Source: Massilia sp. YIM B02763 (GTDB lineage Bacteria > Pseudomonadota > Gammaproteobacteria > Burkholderiales > Burkholderiaceae_D). From it: DNA of 64,000 nt. Numbering within the stretch: the stretch's first letter is position 1; each line of letters opens with the position of its first letter. The translations under genes and the position numbers were made by a program. Location of the stretch: assembly GCF_030412015.1 (NCBI RefSeq), contig NZ_JASNRD010000021.1, positions 16,845 to 80,844 of the forward strand, read 5' to 3'. Shown piece after piece: positions 9,004 to 19,436 of the stretch. Below the pieces are notes generated by a model. That model did not search any database. It was not told the DNA's origin and saw only the letters and a program-made list of their open reading frames with translations.

Positions 9004-10287
9004 TTACTCCTCGTCCGCCTCGGCCGCGGCCGGCTTCGCAGCCGCCTTGCGCTCCAGCACGGCGGCAAAGAAGCCGTCGGTACCGTGCTTGTGCGGCAGC
9101 ATCTTGAGGGTATCGCCCATCTCCAGCGCGATGCGCTGCTCGGCCAGCACCTTGCTCACCGGCACCAGCTCGAAGTCCGGGTGCGTGGCCAGGAAGCCCT
9201 GCACGATGGCATCGTTCTCTTCGTCCAGCAGGCTGCAGGTCGCGTAGACCAGGCGGCCGCCGAATTTCACGAGGCGCGACGCGCCGTCCAGGATGGATGC
9301 CTGCTTTTCCGTCATCTCGGCGATGGCGCCTTCCTGCTGGCGCCATTTGACGTCCGGGTTGCGGCGCAGCGTGCCCATGCCCGAGCACGGCGCATCGACC
9401 AGCACGCGGTCGATCTTGCCGGCCAGGCGCTTGACCTTGGCGTCGCGCTCGTGCGCGATCACGACCGGGTGCACGTTCGACAGGCCGCTGCGGGCCATGC
9501 GCGGCTTGAGCTTGGCGAGGCGTTTTTCCGACACGTCGAAGGCGTACAGGCGGCCCGTGTTGCGCATGATCGCGCCGATGGCCAGCGTCTTGCCGCCGGC
9601 GCCGGCGCAGAAGTCGACGACCATCTCGCCGCGGCGCGCGCCCAGCAGCTGGGCCAGCACCTGGCTGCCCTCGTCCTGGACTTCGATCGCGCCTTCCTTG
9701 AACAGCGGCAGGTTCTGCAGCGCCGGCTTCTTCCACACGCGCAGGCCCAGCGGGGCGTACGGGGTCGGCTCGGCCTTGATCGGCGCCGTGGCCAGCTCTT
9801 CGATCACCTTGTCGCGGTCGGCCTTCAGCGAGTTTACGCGCAGGTCGAGCGGGGCCGGCGTGTTCAGCACGGCGGCCAGTTGCTGCGTTTCCTCTTCGCC
9901 GTACTGGGCGACGAATTTCTCGTACAGCCAGTCCGGCAGGTTGGCGCGCTGCCTGGGCGGCAGCAGGCTGCGGTCGATTTCCTGGATGCGCGCCACGAAG
10001 GCGGTTTCTTCCTCTGTCAGGCCGCCGAGCGACTCGGCGCCGATCGCGTCGGCCATGCCCATCAGCACCAGGCGGCGCATGGTGGCGCCGCCGGCGAAGT
10101 CGGTATAGAAGGTTTTATTGCGCAGTACGGCATAGATGCACTCCGCGATGGCACCGCGCTCGCGGCCGCCTAAGCGGGGGTGGTCCTTGAAGTAACGCGA
10201 CAGGGTGACGTCGGCCGGGGCGGTAAAGCGCAGGATCTCGCGCAATACCTCTTCCGCATTGCCGAGAATCGCGGGTGGCAATCTCAT
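9004..10287 (-). CDS. rsmB: RsmB/NOP-family RNA (cytosine-5) methyltransferase
   Basis: 427 aa from ATG 10287 (MRLPPAILGNAEEV), chosen for its AAGGAA ribosome site; 20 extra in-frame codons upstream overlap purN. The SAM-binding motif VDFCAGAGGKTLAIGA, the PCSGMGTLRRNPD motif with a catalytic Cys, and the ATCSLLDEEN motif with the second Cys are all present, as needed for m5C formation in RNA. An N-terminal NusB-like helical region is consistent with RsmB, which methylates C967 of 16S rRNA. A related NOP2/Sun family target cannot be excluded. It sits between purN (16-bp gap) and the channel gene. Confidence 0.85.
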   Translation of the reverse strand: MRLPPAILGNAEEVLREILRFTAPADVTLSRYFKDHPRLGGRERGAIAECIYAVLRNKTFYTDFAGGATMRRLVLMGMADAIGAESLGGLTEEETAFVARIQEIDRSLLPPRQRANLPDWLYEKFVAQYGEEETQQLAAVLNTPAPLDLRVNSLKADRDKVIEELATAPIKAEPTPYAPLGLRVWKKPALQNLPLFKEGAIEVQDEGSQVLAQLLGARRGEMVVDFCAGAGGKTLAIGAIMRNTGRLYAFDVSEKRLAKLKPRMARSGLSNVHPVVIAHERDAKVKRLAGKIDRVLVDAPCSGMGTLRRNPDVKWRQQEGAIAEMTEKQASILDGASRLVKFGGRLVYATCSLLDEENDAIVQGFLATHPDFELVPVSKVLAEQRIALEMGDTLKMLPHKHGTDGFFAAVLERKAAAKPAAAEADEE

Positions 10288-10303
10288 GGTGTTCCTTGAA
10301 TTT

Positions 10304-10921
10304 TCAACTACTGGTGGCCGCGGCGATCCGGACTGCGCCGTCGTCAATGCTCAGTTTGCCTTCGACGAACAAGCGTACCGCTTGCGGATAAATCACGTGT
10401 TCCTTTTCCAGCAGGCGCTGGGCCAGGCTCTCTTCGGTATCGCCGGGCAGCACCTCGATGCGGGCCTGCAGCACGGTCGGGCCATGGTCCAGCTCGGCCG
10501 TCACGAAGTGCACGGTCGCCCCGTGCTCGAGCACGCCCGCCTCCAGCGCCTGGCGGTGCGTGTGCAGTCCGGGGAACAGCGGCAGCAGCGAGGGATGGAT
10601 GTTCAGCATGCGGCCGGCGTAGTGCTCGACGAACGGCGCCGTCAGGATGCGCATGAAGCCGGCCAGCACGACCAGGTCGGGCGCGAAGCCGTCGACGGTC
10701 TCCCGCAGCGCCGCGTCGAAGGCTTCGCGCGAGGCGAATTCCTTGCTGGGGACGACGGCCGTCGGGATGCCGCGCGCCTGGGCGAATGCGAGGCCCTTGA
10801 CGTCGGGCTTATTGCTGATCACGGCGGCGATGCGGGCCGGCCAGCGCTCGGCGTCGAGCGCACGGACGATGGCTTCCATGTTGCTGCCGCGGCCAGAAAT
10901 AAGGATCACGATATTTTTCAT
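10304..10921 (-). CDS. purN: Phosphoribosylglycinamide formyltransferase (GART)
   Basis: 205 aa from ATG 10921 (MKNIVILISGRGSNMEA). The GAR-binding loop (SGRGSN), the folate-site segment with catalytic Asn-His (NIHPSLLPLFPGLHTHRQAL) and the Asp of LDHGPTV are intact. The enzyme transfers a formyl group from 10-formyl-THF to GAR in purine synthesis. It is the first gene of a purN-rsmB-mscS run. Nothing like a purine riboswitch or PurR box is obvious in the 60 bp upstream. Confidence 0.95.
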   Translation of the reverse strand: MKNIVILISGRGSNMEAIVRALDAERWPARIAAVISNKPDVKGLAFAQARGIPTAVVPSKEFASREAFDAALRETVDGFAPDLVVLAGFMRILTAPFVEHYAGRMLNIHPSLLPLFPGLHTHRQALEAGVLEHGATVHFVTAELDHGPTVLQARIEVLPGDTEESLAQRLLEKEHVIYPQAVRLFVEGKLSIDDGAVRIAAATSS

Positions 10922-11030
10922 AATCGCGTATTGTAACCCGGGGCTGGGTGTGGGCCCAAGGAAACGGAGGGGCTGCAAAGTTGGGACGTTGCAGGAATGG
11001 CAGACTGAATGACATCGCCAAGCTGTTCAA

Positions 11031-11183
11031 CGTAGTCCCTGCGAAGGCAGGGATCCAAGCTGAGCTTCCGGAGTTAACAGGACAAAAACGATCGTGAAGC
11101 CGGCGACTTCGTGGTCGTTAATGGTTTGCGGAATTCCCGACGTCGGGAACGATGCTTGGATCCCTGCCTTCGCAGGGACGACG
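11031..11183. repeat. REP-like inverted pair with central palindrome
   Basis: Two REP-like units in opposite orientation (11031-11058 and 11155-11183). Between them lies a perfect palindrome TTCCCGA-CG-TCGGGAA. The pair sits between purN and the next, convergent or unrelated transcription unit. Confidence 0.7.
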
Positions 11184-11210
11184 GTCTATAAGCTAAGGGC
11201 TGGATCGGGC

Positions 11211-11660
11211 TTACTCGAACGGCCGCGCGCCCACCCACCCCACCGACTGCGGCGACTGCGGTTCTTCGAAGGAATAAAACACGCGGAACGGCACTTTCTT
11301 CTCGGCCCAGAATTCCGCCGCATCGCGGAACACGTCGAGCAGCGTTTCGCGCGCTTCCTTGTCGAATTTTTGCGTATTCGGCAATTGATCGAGCACGGCC
11401 AGGAAACCCGGTTGCGGACCGGCGTCCGCGATCACATTGGTCAGGCAATTACGCAGCGCATCGAAATTCTTGCTGCAGGGCTTGGGGAAGAAAAATTGCT
11501 CGCCGATGCGGGAGCAGACTTGCTGCTTGGTCACGGCATTGGTGCACAGGGCATAGAGAAAATGATGGCCCATGCGGAGCGCTTCTTTCTGCAACTCCGT
11601 AGGACGGTAGGCGCGGATCGACTGCACAAGATTCGGCGGTACTCTCATCAACAAACTCAT
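11211..11660 (-). CDS. Hypothetical protein, 149 aa
   Basis: A complete frame (MSLLMRVPPNLVQSIRAYRP...) with a GAGGAA ribosome site 4 bp before ATG 11660. It has host-like GC content. No signal peptide, membrane segment or known catalytic motif is seen. Four Cys are scattered (YALCTNA, QQVCSRI, KPCSKN, RNCLTN), not arranged as a metal site. I do not recognise the family. It stands alone between a REP pair and a gene-free stretch, and is probably a lineage-specific protein. Confidence 0.6.
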   Translation of the reverse strand: MSLLMRVPPNLVQSIRAYRPTELQKEALRMGHHFLYALCTNAVTKQQVCSRIGEQFFFPKPCSKNFDALRNCLTNVIADAGPQPGFLAVLDQLPNTQKFDKEARETLLDVFRDAAEFWAEKKVPFRVFYSFEEPQSPQSVGWVGARPFE

Positions 11661-12045
11661 CTTTTCCTCAAATACCCGGTCGCCAGCGCGTGGTCTTGTG
11701 GAAGCGTCGGGCTTGCTCGCTTTCTCCTGGTCTCGTTTCCACGCGCCAATAAAACCCTAAGTCTCCTAAGGGTAACGTTTTGTGGTATGGGAATCAACCC
11801 GAATATGGCCGAGCACGGCATATTTGTAAAAAATGCCGTGTTTTCAGAGAAATTCATGGCGGTTTTCTAACGTTTTTACTATCCGAAAGACCGTGGTGGC
11901 ATGTGCATACCAGCTGTTACATTTTGTTGCCACGCGGATCGTTTCTTCCCGCTTTTCGGCGCTACCATAGAATCGTGGCGTAAAAAACGCTTTCCACCAA
12001 CACCGCAAACGTCAAGCACCCAGAATCCAGAATCGAGGTATGACC
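11661..12045. other. Gene-free stretch, 385 bp
   Basis: It separates two divergently oriented genes and should hold both promoters. It is more AT-rich than its surroundings. I see no convincing RNA gene, repeat or operator in it. Confidence 0.4.
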
Positions 12046-12567
12046 ATGAAACTGCAAGCCAAATTGATTGTTTCCGCCCTGGGCATCTGCGCCCTGCCGC
12101 TGGCCCAGGCCCAGGCTGGCGCCTTCGAGGACTTCGGCCAGGTCGTGCGCGTGCAGCCGCGCGTCGAGCAGATCCGCACGCCGCGCCAGGAATGCCGCAC
12201 CGACTATGTGCAGGTGCCCGTGCAACAGCAACGCAGCCAGGCCGGCACCGTGATCGGCGGTATCGCCGGCGCCCTGCTGGGCAGCCAGGTCGGCAGCGGC
12301 AACGGTAAAGTGGCCGCTGCGGCAGCGGGCGCCATCGCCGGCGGCATGGTCGGCGACCACGTCGACAACGATGGCCGCCAATACGGCAACGGGGTGCAGG
12401 AACAGGCAGTGCAGAAATGCCGCACCGTCGACGCCGTCGAGACCCGCACCAACGGCTACGACGTGACCTACGACTACCGCGGCCACACCTACACGACCGT
12501 GATGGACCGCGACCCGGGCAACCGCGTGCGCCTGCGCGTCTCGGTCGACCCGGTCCAGTACCAGTAA
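12046..12567 (+). CDS. Glycine-zipper 2TM envelope protein
   Basis: 173 aa from ATG 12046 (MKLQAKLIVSALGICALPLAQAQA), chosen over the ATG at 12040 because it is 7 bp from GAGG. A Sec signal peptide ends near the AQA-GA site. The centre carries a glycine zipper (GTVIGGIAGALLGSQVG...GAIAGGMVGDH), the pattern of the SlyB/17-kDa-antigen-like outer-membrane group. Two Cys pairs flank it and the C-terminal half is soluble with many Tyr/Arg (YDVTYDYRGHTYTTVM). It probably inserts in or spans the cell envelope. No lipobox is seen, so it is not an obvious lipoprotein. Confidence 0.8.
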   Translation: MKLQAKLIVSALGICALPLAQAQAGAFEDFGQVVRVQPRVEQIRTPRQECRTDYVQVPVQQQRSQAGTVIGGIAGALLGSQVGSGNGKVAAAAAGAIAGGMVGDHVDNDGRQYGNGVQEQAVQKCRTVDAVETRTNGYDVTYDYRGHTYTTVMDRDPGNRVRLRVSVDPVQYQ

Positions 12568-12709
12568 GCGGTAGCAATAAGCAGCAATCAGCGGCTTTTC
12601 GCTTTTCCGGGCGCGGTCCCCCTCCTCTTCGCCGCGCCCTCGGCTTCCCCGGTGCTTGCACCGGGGAAGCCGGTCCAACGATAATAGGACGTTCCCTTCA
12701 GGTCGCCCT

Positions 12710-13510
12710 ATGCTCATCAAACGCAAATCCATCGAACTGGCCGAATCCTCGCGCCGTCCCGCCCGCAAGCCCAAGTTCGCCCCCGTCACCCTGTCCGAAC
12801 AGGACGGTGTCCGCTATCTCCACTTCGGTACCGAATGGGTGCAAGGCGCCATGCGCATCCGCAAGCCCGACTGGCCCGAGCTCGAATACGCCCAGCAGAT
12901 GATGGCCTGGATGCTGTTCGTCGAGCAGCCGCGGGCCATCGCGCAGCTGGGCCTGGGCGCCGCCTCGCTGACCAAGGCGACCTACCGCCTGTTCCCGGAC
13001 GCCACCGTCACGGCCGTCGAACTGAACCCGTCCGTCATCGCGATCTGCCGCTCGATGTTCAAGCTGCCGGAAGACGACGCGCGCCTGCAGGTGCTCGAAA
13101 CGGATGCGCTGGACTTCGTGCTGGACGACGCGAACCACGGCGCCTTCGACGCGCTGCAGTGCGATTTGTACGACGCCACCGCGCGCGGCCCCGTGCTCGA
13201 CACGCCCGAGTTCTACCAGGCCTGCAACGACTGCCTGCTTGATACCGGCGTCATGACCGTCAACCTGTTCGGCGACCACCCGAGCTTCGCCAAGAACATC
13301 AAGGCGATGCGCTTCGCCTTTGCCCACGTGATCTGCCTGCCCGAGGTCCACGACGGCAACGTGGTCGCGCTGTGTTTCAAGACGGCCCCCGACCTCGATC
13401 CTGCCCGCCTGGCCGCGCGCGCCGCGCAAATCGTGGCCGACACCAAGCTGCCGGCCAAGTCCTGGCTCAGGGACCTCAAGGCAGGGATCCAGGCCGCCGG
13501 CAAAGCCTGA
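12710..13510 (+). CDS. Spermidine-synthase-fold methyltransferase-like protein
   Basis: 266 aa from ATG 12710. It has the Rossmann nucleotide-binding region of the spermine/spermidine synthase superfamily (QLGLGAASLTKATYRLFP, then AVELNPSVIAICR with the acidic end of strand 2) and the later D-x-Y segment (LQCDLYDA). True spermidine synthases need decarboxylated SAM and polyamine-site residues that I cannot confirm here. Orphan members of this superfamily are common in betaproteobacteria and their substrate is unknown. It is followed by the GspE-like gene only 10 bp later, so the two are likely one operon. Confidence 0.75.
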   Translation: MLIKRKSIELAESSRRPARKPKFAPVTLSEQDGVRYLHFGTEWVQGAMRIRKPDWPELEYAQQMMAWMLFVEQPRAIAQLGLGAASLTKATYRLFPDATVTAVELNPSVIAICRSMFKLPEDDARLQVLETDALDFVLDDANHGAFDALQCDLYDATARGPVLDTPEFYQACNDCLLDTGVMTVNLFGDHPSFAKNIKAMRFAFAHVICLPEVHDGNVVALCFKTAPDLDPARLAARAAQIVADTKLPAKSWLRDLKAGIQAAGKA

Positions 13511-13520
13511 CTGGAACGCC

Positions 13521-15317
<1,797 letters not shown>

Positions 15318-15353
15318 TTTGTATCGCCCCTGGCGCAAACGCGAATCACCCGC

Positions 15354-15359
15354 TATAAT
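15354..15359 (+). promoter_or_regulatory. -10 box of tRNA-Lys copy 1
   Basis: A perfect TATAAT in CCCGCTATAATGCG, 13 bp before the tRNA. The same box sits before copies 2 (18945-18950) and 3 (46101-46106), each within CGCTATAATGC. Confidence 0.75.
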
Positions 15360-15372
15360 GCGTGCCTTCTTC

Positions 15373-15448
15373 GGGTCGTTAGCTCAGTTGGTAGAGCAGC
15401 GGACTTTTAATCCGTTGGTCGCTGGTTCGAGCCCAGCACGGCCTACCA
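15373..15448 (+). tRNA. tRNA-Lys (UUU), copy 1
   Basis: 76 nt including encoded CCA. The anticodon loop is CUUUUAA (anticodon UUU) and the T-arm GCTGG/CCAGC is fully paired. The sequence is identical to copy 3 at 46117. A strong terminator follows. Confidence 0.96.
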
Positions 15449-15462
15449 GAGAATTCAGCGAG

Positions 15463-15495
15463 AACGCCAGCCTTCGGGCTGGCGTTTTTGTTTTT
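15463..15495 (+). terminator. Terminator of tRNA-Lys copy 1
   Basis: AACGCCAGCC / GGCTGGCGTT stem with TTCG loop, then TTTGTTTTT. A near-identical terminator follows copy 3 (46204-46232) and stands at the right edge of the island (42379-42407). Confidence 0.9.
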
Positions 15496-15508
15496 GGCTG
15501 CCACCTCC

Positions 15509-15636
15509 GCGTCGCCCCTGCGAAGGCAGGGACCCATGCTGAAGTCCCGAAGCCTCTCTTTCAATCATGCTGCGGCATTTCAAGGATCCTGAATCCTGAT
15601 GCTCAGTATGGGTCCCCGCCTTCGCGGGGACGACGG
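15509..15636. repeat. REP-like inverted pair
   Basis: Two opposed units (15509-15536 and 15609-15636) of the chromosomal REP-like palindrome flank a 70-bp spacer, between tRNA-Lys copy 1 and the end of the hybrid kinase. Confidence 0.75.
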
Positions 15637-15644
15637 TTTCCACG

Positions 15645-18600
15645 TCAGCGGCGCACGCTCGCCAGGATGTTCTCCACATCCCCCATCTGCACCGGCTTGG
15701 TCAGGTGATGGTCGAACCCCGCCTCGCTCGACCGGTTGCGGTCGTCCTCCGCGCCCCACCCCGTCAGCGCCGCCACCAGCACCACGTGTTCCAGTGCCGG
15801 GATGGCGCGTATCGCGCGCGCCGTCTCGTAGCCGTTCATGCGCGGCATGCCGATGTCGAGGAAGGCCAGCTGCGGCGCGAAGTCCCGTACGGCCGCCAAG
15901 GCCTCGACACCGTCGTGCGCCACGCGCGTCACGTGGCCGTTCAGTTCCAGCACCATCGCCAGCGTGACGGCCGCGTCCACGTTGTCGTCCACCACCAGCA
16001 CGCGCACGCCGTCGGCCTGCGGTACCACGGCCTGCTCGCCCGCCGCCGGCGCGGCGCCGGCCGGCGCGACGGAGGCCAGCGGCAAGCGCACGGTGAACGT
16101 GCTGCCCGCGCCCGGTCCGGCGCTCTCCGCCTTCACGCTGCCGCCGTGCATCTCGACCAGGCGCCGCACCAGCGACAGGCCGATCCCGAGCCCGCCCTGC
16201 GCACGGTCGATGCTGCGGCCGACCTGGCTGAACATCTCGAACACGCCTTCCAGCGCATCGGCCTGGATGCCGACACCCGTATCCGAGACCGCGATCACGG
16301 CCTCGCCGCCGTCGCGCCGCAGCGCCAGCACGATATTGCCGCCGGCCGGCGTGTACTTGGCCGCGTTGTTGAGCAGGTTGGCCACGACCTGGGCGATGCG
16401 GGTGGCGTCTACGTCGGCCGGGAACGGCTCGCCCGCCACGTCCAGCTGGAGCAGGTGCTGCCCCGCCTCGATGACGGGCAGGCTCGTCTCGACGGCGCTG
16501 GACAGCACGTCGGCCAGGTCCACGCGCGCCCTCTTGAGTTCCAGCTTGCCGCCGCTGATGCGGGCGATGTCGAGCAGGTCGTCGATCAGGTGCACCATGT
16601 GCGACACCTGGCGTTCCATCATCGCGCGCACCCGGGCATTGGACGCGGCATTGTCGCCGCCCAGGCGCATCACGCCCAGGCCGCTGCGGATCGGCGCCAG
16701 CGGGTTGCGCAGCTCGTGCGCCAGCGTGGCCAGGAACTCCGTCTTGCGGCGGTCCGCCTCCTTCAGGTCCGCGGCCAGCTGGCGCAGCGTGTCGTCGGCC
16801 CGCTTGCGCGCCGTGATGTCGGAAAACAGCAGCGCGACGCGGCGGCCGGACGCATCGCCCATGCGCGTGGCGTAAACGTCGAACCAGCGCCCCATCGCCG
16901 CGGCCTCGCTCTCGAAGTGCTCGGACTTGCCCGTGCGGGCGACGCGGCCGTAGGTGTCGATCCAGAGGCGGTCCAGGTCCGGCACCAGCTCGCGCGCCGT
17001 CTTGCCGGTGGCGCCGGCCAGGCCCGTGTGCTCCTCGAACATCGCGTTCATCTCGACGAAGCGGTAGTCGATTGCCTCGCCCGCATCGTCGAGGATCACG
17101 TCGATGATGCAGAAGCCCTGGTCCATCGACTCGAACAGCGTGCGGTAGCGCTCCTCGCTGGCGCGCAGTCGTTCCTGCGCGCGCTTGCTCTCGGTGGTAT
17201 CGAGCACGATCGCGACGATGCCCTGGATTTCGCCGTCCGGCCCGCGCAGCGCGTTCACGCTGCTGGTGGCCGGCATCAGGGAACCGTCCTTGCGCAGGTA
17301 TTCCTTGTCGATCGCGGCCTGCATGCCGTCGACGAGCAGCTTGCCGACCGTGGCGAGCGTCGAGCGCACCGACGCGGGCGCGGTGACCTCGATGACGCTG
17401 CGGCCCACCAGCTCCTGCGGCGCATAGCCCAGCATGTCGCCGAATTTCTGGTTCGCGAAGGTGATGCGGCCCGTGGTATCCATCTCCACCACGCCGGTCG
17501 CGGCCTGGTCGACGATCTTCTGGAAGCGCTCGCGGCTCGCATGCAGCTCCAGCTCCGCCTGCTTGCGGTGGGTCTGGTCGACACCGTGCGCGAGCAGGCC
17601 CGTGACGCGTCCTTCGCCGTCGCGCAGCGCCATGTAGACCAGGTCGAGGAAGCGCTCCTCGAGCGGCATGCCGGGCTCGCGCTGCAGCATGACGGGCATG
17701 TCGAGGCCGACGAACGGTTCGCCCGTCGCGTAGACGCGGTCGAGCAGCTCGAAGAAGCCCTGCCCCGCCACCTCGGGCAGCGCCTGGCGCACGGGCTGGC
17801 CGACCAGGTCGCGGTTGCCGACCAGCTGCAGGTAATGGTCGTTGACGAGGTCGAACACGTGCTCCGGCCCGGTCATCACGCACATGAACGCGGGGGCCTG
17901 GCGGAAGATGTCGTTGATGCGGTCGTTGGCCGCCCGCAGCTCCCGCACCAGTCGCTCGCGCTCCCCATCGGCCTCGATGTCGGCCGAGATGTCCGTATGC
18001 GTGCCCACCCATTCGACGACGACGCCGGCCGCATCGACGATCGGCACGGCCTTGGCGCGCATGTGGCGATAGCGGCCGCCGGCATCGCGCAGGCGGTGCT
18101 CCACGCAGTAGATGCCGCGCGTCTCGACGGCGCCAGCGCGGGCCTCCAGGGTGGCCGCGCGGTCGTCCGGATGCACGGCGTCCAACCAGCCGTCGCCGCG
18201 GTACGCATCCGGCGCCTGGCCCGTAAACGCCTGCCAGGCCGGCTGCGGCGCATCGAAGCGGCCCGTCGCCGAGGTGACCCAGACGATGGCGCTGGTCGCC
18301 GTCACCAGCGAGCGAAAGCGCGCCTCGCTGGTCGCCAGCTCGCGCTGCGCCTGATGGGCGGCGGTGACGTCGCGCGACACGGCCAGCAGCCTACCGCCCT
18401 CGCCGCCCAGGTCGACGGGCGTGACGACCACGTCCCACCACTTCGGCGTTCCCCTGGCCGACGGACAGGCCGCCTTGAACTTGCCGGTACCGCCCTGCGC
18501 GGCGACATCGATGGCCGCCTGCACGTCGGCGCGGCTGTCCTCGGGCCAGAGCGAGACCCAGGCCGTTCCCGCGACGGTGGCGACATCATCGATCTCCATG

Positions 18601-18782
18601 GCCCGCAGGCCATTGCGGTTGATGGCCAGCAGCCGGCCATCGGTACCGAGCAGCTTGACGCAATCGGGGCTGGTTTCGAACAGCAAGCGCCCCAGGTCCG
18701 GGTTGGCCAAGGACGCCGGGAAGACACATTCATCCTGCATGGAGCGAGCGATTTCTTTGAATATCTTTGCTTGGAGATCCAA
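15645..18782 (-). CDS. Multi-PAS hybrid sensor histidine kinase
   Basis: 1045 aa. Five PAS-like domains can be followed from residue 25 to about 680; PAS2 (HPDDRA, RHRLRDAGGRYRHM-like) and PAS4 (ITFANQKFGDMLGY) are the clearest. Then come HisKA with phospho-His in FLATLAHELRNPLAPI (about 700), HATPase_c (NLLNNAAKYTP; VSDTGVGIQ; GGLGIGLSLV) and a C-terminal receiver (VVDDN; FLDIGMPRMNG; LTKPV). There is no transmembrane helix, so it probably senses a cytoplasmic cue or redox state. No output-domain regulator is next to it. It is flanked on both sides by near-identical tRNA-Lys genes. Confidence 0.92.
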   Translation of the reverse strand: MDLQAKIFKEIARSMQDECVFPASLANPDLGRLLFETSPDCVKLLGTDGRLLAINRNGLRAMEIDDVATVAGTAWVSLWPEDSRADVQAAIDVAAQGGTGKFKAACPSARGTPKWWDVVVTPVDLGGEGGRLLAVSRDVTAAHQAQRELATSEARFRSLVTATSAIVWVTSATGRFDAPQPAWQAFTGQAPDAYRGDGWLDAVHPDDRAATLEARAGAVETRGIYCVEHRLRDAGGRYRHMRAKAVPIVDAAGVVVEWVGTHTDISADIEADGERERLVRELRAANDRINDIFRQAPAFMCVMTGPEHVFDLVNDHYLQLVGNRDLVGQPVRQALPEVAGQGFFELLDRVYATGEPFVGLDMPVMLQREPGMPLEERFLDLVYMALRDGEGRVTGLLAHGVDQTHRKQAELELHASRERFQKIVDQAATGVVEMDTTGRITFANQKFGDMLGYAPQELVGRSVIEVTAPASVRSTLATVGKLLVDGMQAAIDKEYLRKDGSLMPATSSVNALRGPDGEIQGIVAIVLDTTESKRAQERLRASEERYRTLFESMDQGFCIIDVILDDAGEAIDYRFVEMNAMFEEHTGLAGATGKTARELVPDLDRLWIDTYGRVARTGKSEHFESEAAAMGRWFDVYATRMGDASGRRVALLFSDITARKRADDTLRQLAADLKEADRRKTEFLATLAHELRNPLAPIRSGLGVMRLGGDNAASNARVRAMMERQVSHMVHLIDDLLDIARISGGKLELKRARVDLADVLSSAVETSLPVIEAGQHLLQLDVAGEPFPADVDATRIAQVVANLLNNAAKYTPAGGNIVLALRRDGGEAVIAVSDTGVGIQADALEGVFEMFSQVGRSIDRAQGGLGIGLSLVRRLVEMHGGSVKAESAGPGAGSTFTVRLPLASVAPAGAAPAAGEQAVVPQADGVRVLVVDDNVDAAVTLAMVLELNGHVTRVAHDGVEALAAVRDFAPQLAFLDIGMPRMNGYETARAIRAIPALEHVVLVAALTGWGAEDDRNRSSEAGFDHHLTKPVQMGDVENILASVRR

Positions 18783-18963
18783 GAAGCCAAGATGTTTTTG
18801 ACGAAATCGTATCTATACCATACAAAAGGATGCCATTACGCCAATCATTCGTGCGCGGCGGGCGCTTGTGGCGTTTTCCGTCCCCGACGGCGCTTGCCGA
18901 CCCAACATTGCAAGAAAAACCTTAGCAGATCGGCGCCGACCCGCTATAATGCACGCCTTCTTC

Positions 18964-19039
18964 GGGTCGTTAGCTCAGTTGGTAGAGCAGCGGACTTTTA
19001 ATCCGTTGGTCGCAGGTTCGAATCCCGCACGGCCTACCA
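18964..19039 (+). tRNA. tRNA-Lys (UUU), copy 2; island integration target
   Basis: 76 nt with anticodon UUU and encoded CCA, preceded by TATAAT. Its 5' half equals copies 1 and 3, but the T-arm reads GCAGG/CCCGC, giving an A-C mismatch at the middle pair. The displaced 3' half at 34056-34101 has the normal GCTGG/CCAGC arm. This fits replacement of the 3' half by an incoming integrative element. Confidence 0.93.
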
Positions 19040-19104
19040 TGAATTACAAAGAAGCCCACGAATTTCGGTTCGTGGGCTTTTTGCGTTCTGGTCACCCTCT
19101 GGTC
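18994..19104 (+). repeat. Left attachment site (attL) of the island
   Basis: The 46-nt tRNA 3' segment 18994-19039 is repeated, with three or so changes, at 34056-34101. The homology continues through the hairpin terminator (GAAGCCCACGAA...) and a pair of TCTGGTC boxes (19087-19093, 19098-19104; 11-bp period). The same order is found at 34056-34167. I read both as attachment sites of related elements. Confidence 0.75.
19052..19083 (+). terminator. Element-borne terminator after tRNA-Lys copy 2
   Basis: AAGCCCACGAA / TTCGTGGGCTT stem with a TTTCGG-type loop and a T-run. It differs from the native tRNA-Lys terminator (AACGCCAGCC) and is repeated at 34114-34145, so it probably travelled with the element. 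Confidence 0.85.
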
Positions 19105-19436
19105 GCTTCGAAAAAGGTCCGCCCCCCCCCCTGCCGGGAGTTTTTCCGCGTTGATTTCCTGCGCCGCCCTGCCTGTCGAGTACTGCCTGACGTTGATGAC
19201 CGGACGGGCTTTGACAGCTAGGTCAGCGAGGAAGCTGACGGTCTAGTAGCCTGGTCAGGCGTAATTTACGCAACAAAGCTAATCAAACTGGAAACTAACA
19301 AAGTTCTTCCGCGCAATCTTCTCTCTTTAATATCCTTAAATGAAATAAAATTGCGCGAGAGCCCGTTTATTATAGAACCTATCTACTTTGAATTTACAAA
19401 TCGTCTTTTAACATTCGCCTATAAATAATATTTTCC
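19105..19436. other. Gene-free stretch at left end of island
   Basis: It begins with a C10 tract (about 19123-19132) and turns AT-rich after 19260. I see no gene, RNA or clear operator here; the fdhA transcript on the minus strand ends into it. Confidence 0.4.

Noticed and set aside
15705..19001. Long plus-strand open frame of 1098 codons
   Set aside because: Shadow of the multi-PAS kinase on the opposite strand; it also runs through tRNA-Lys copy 2.
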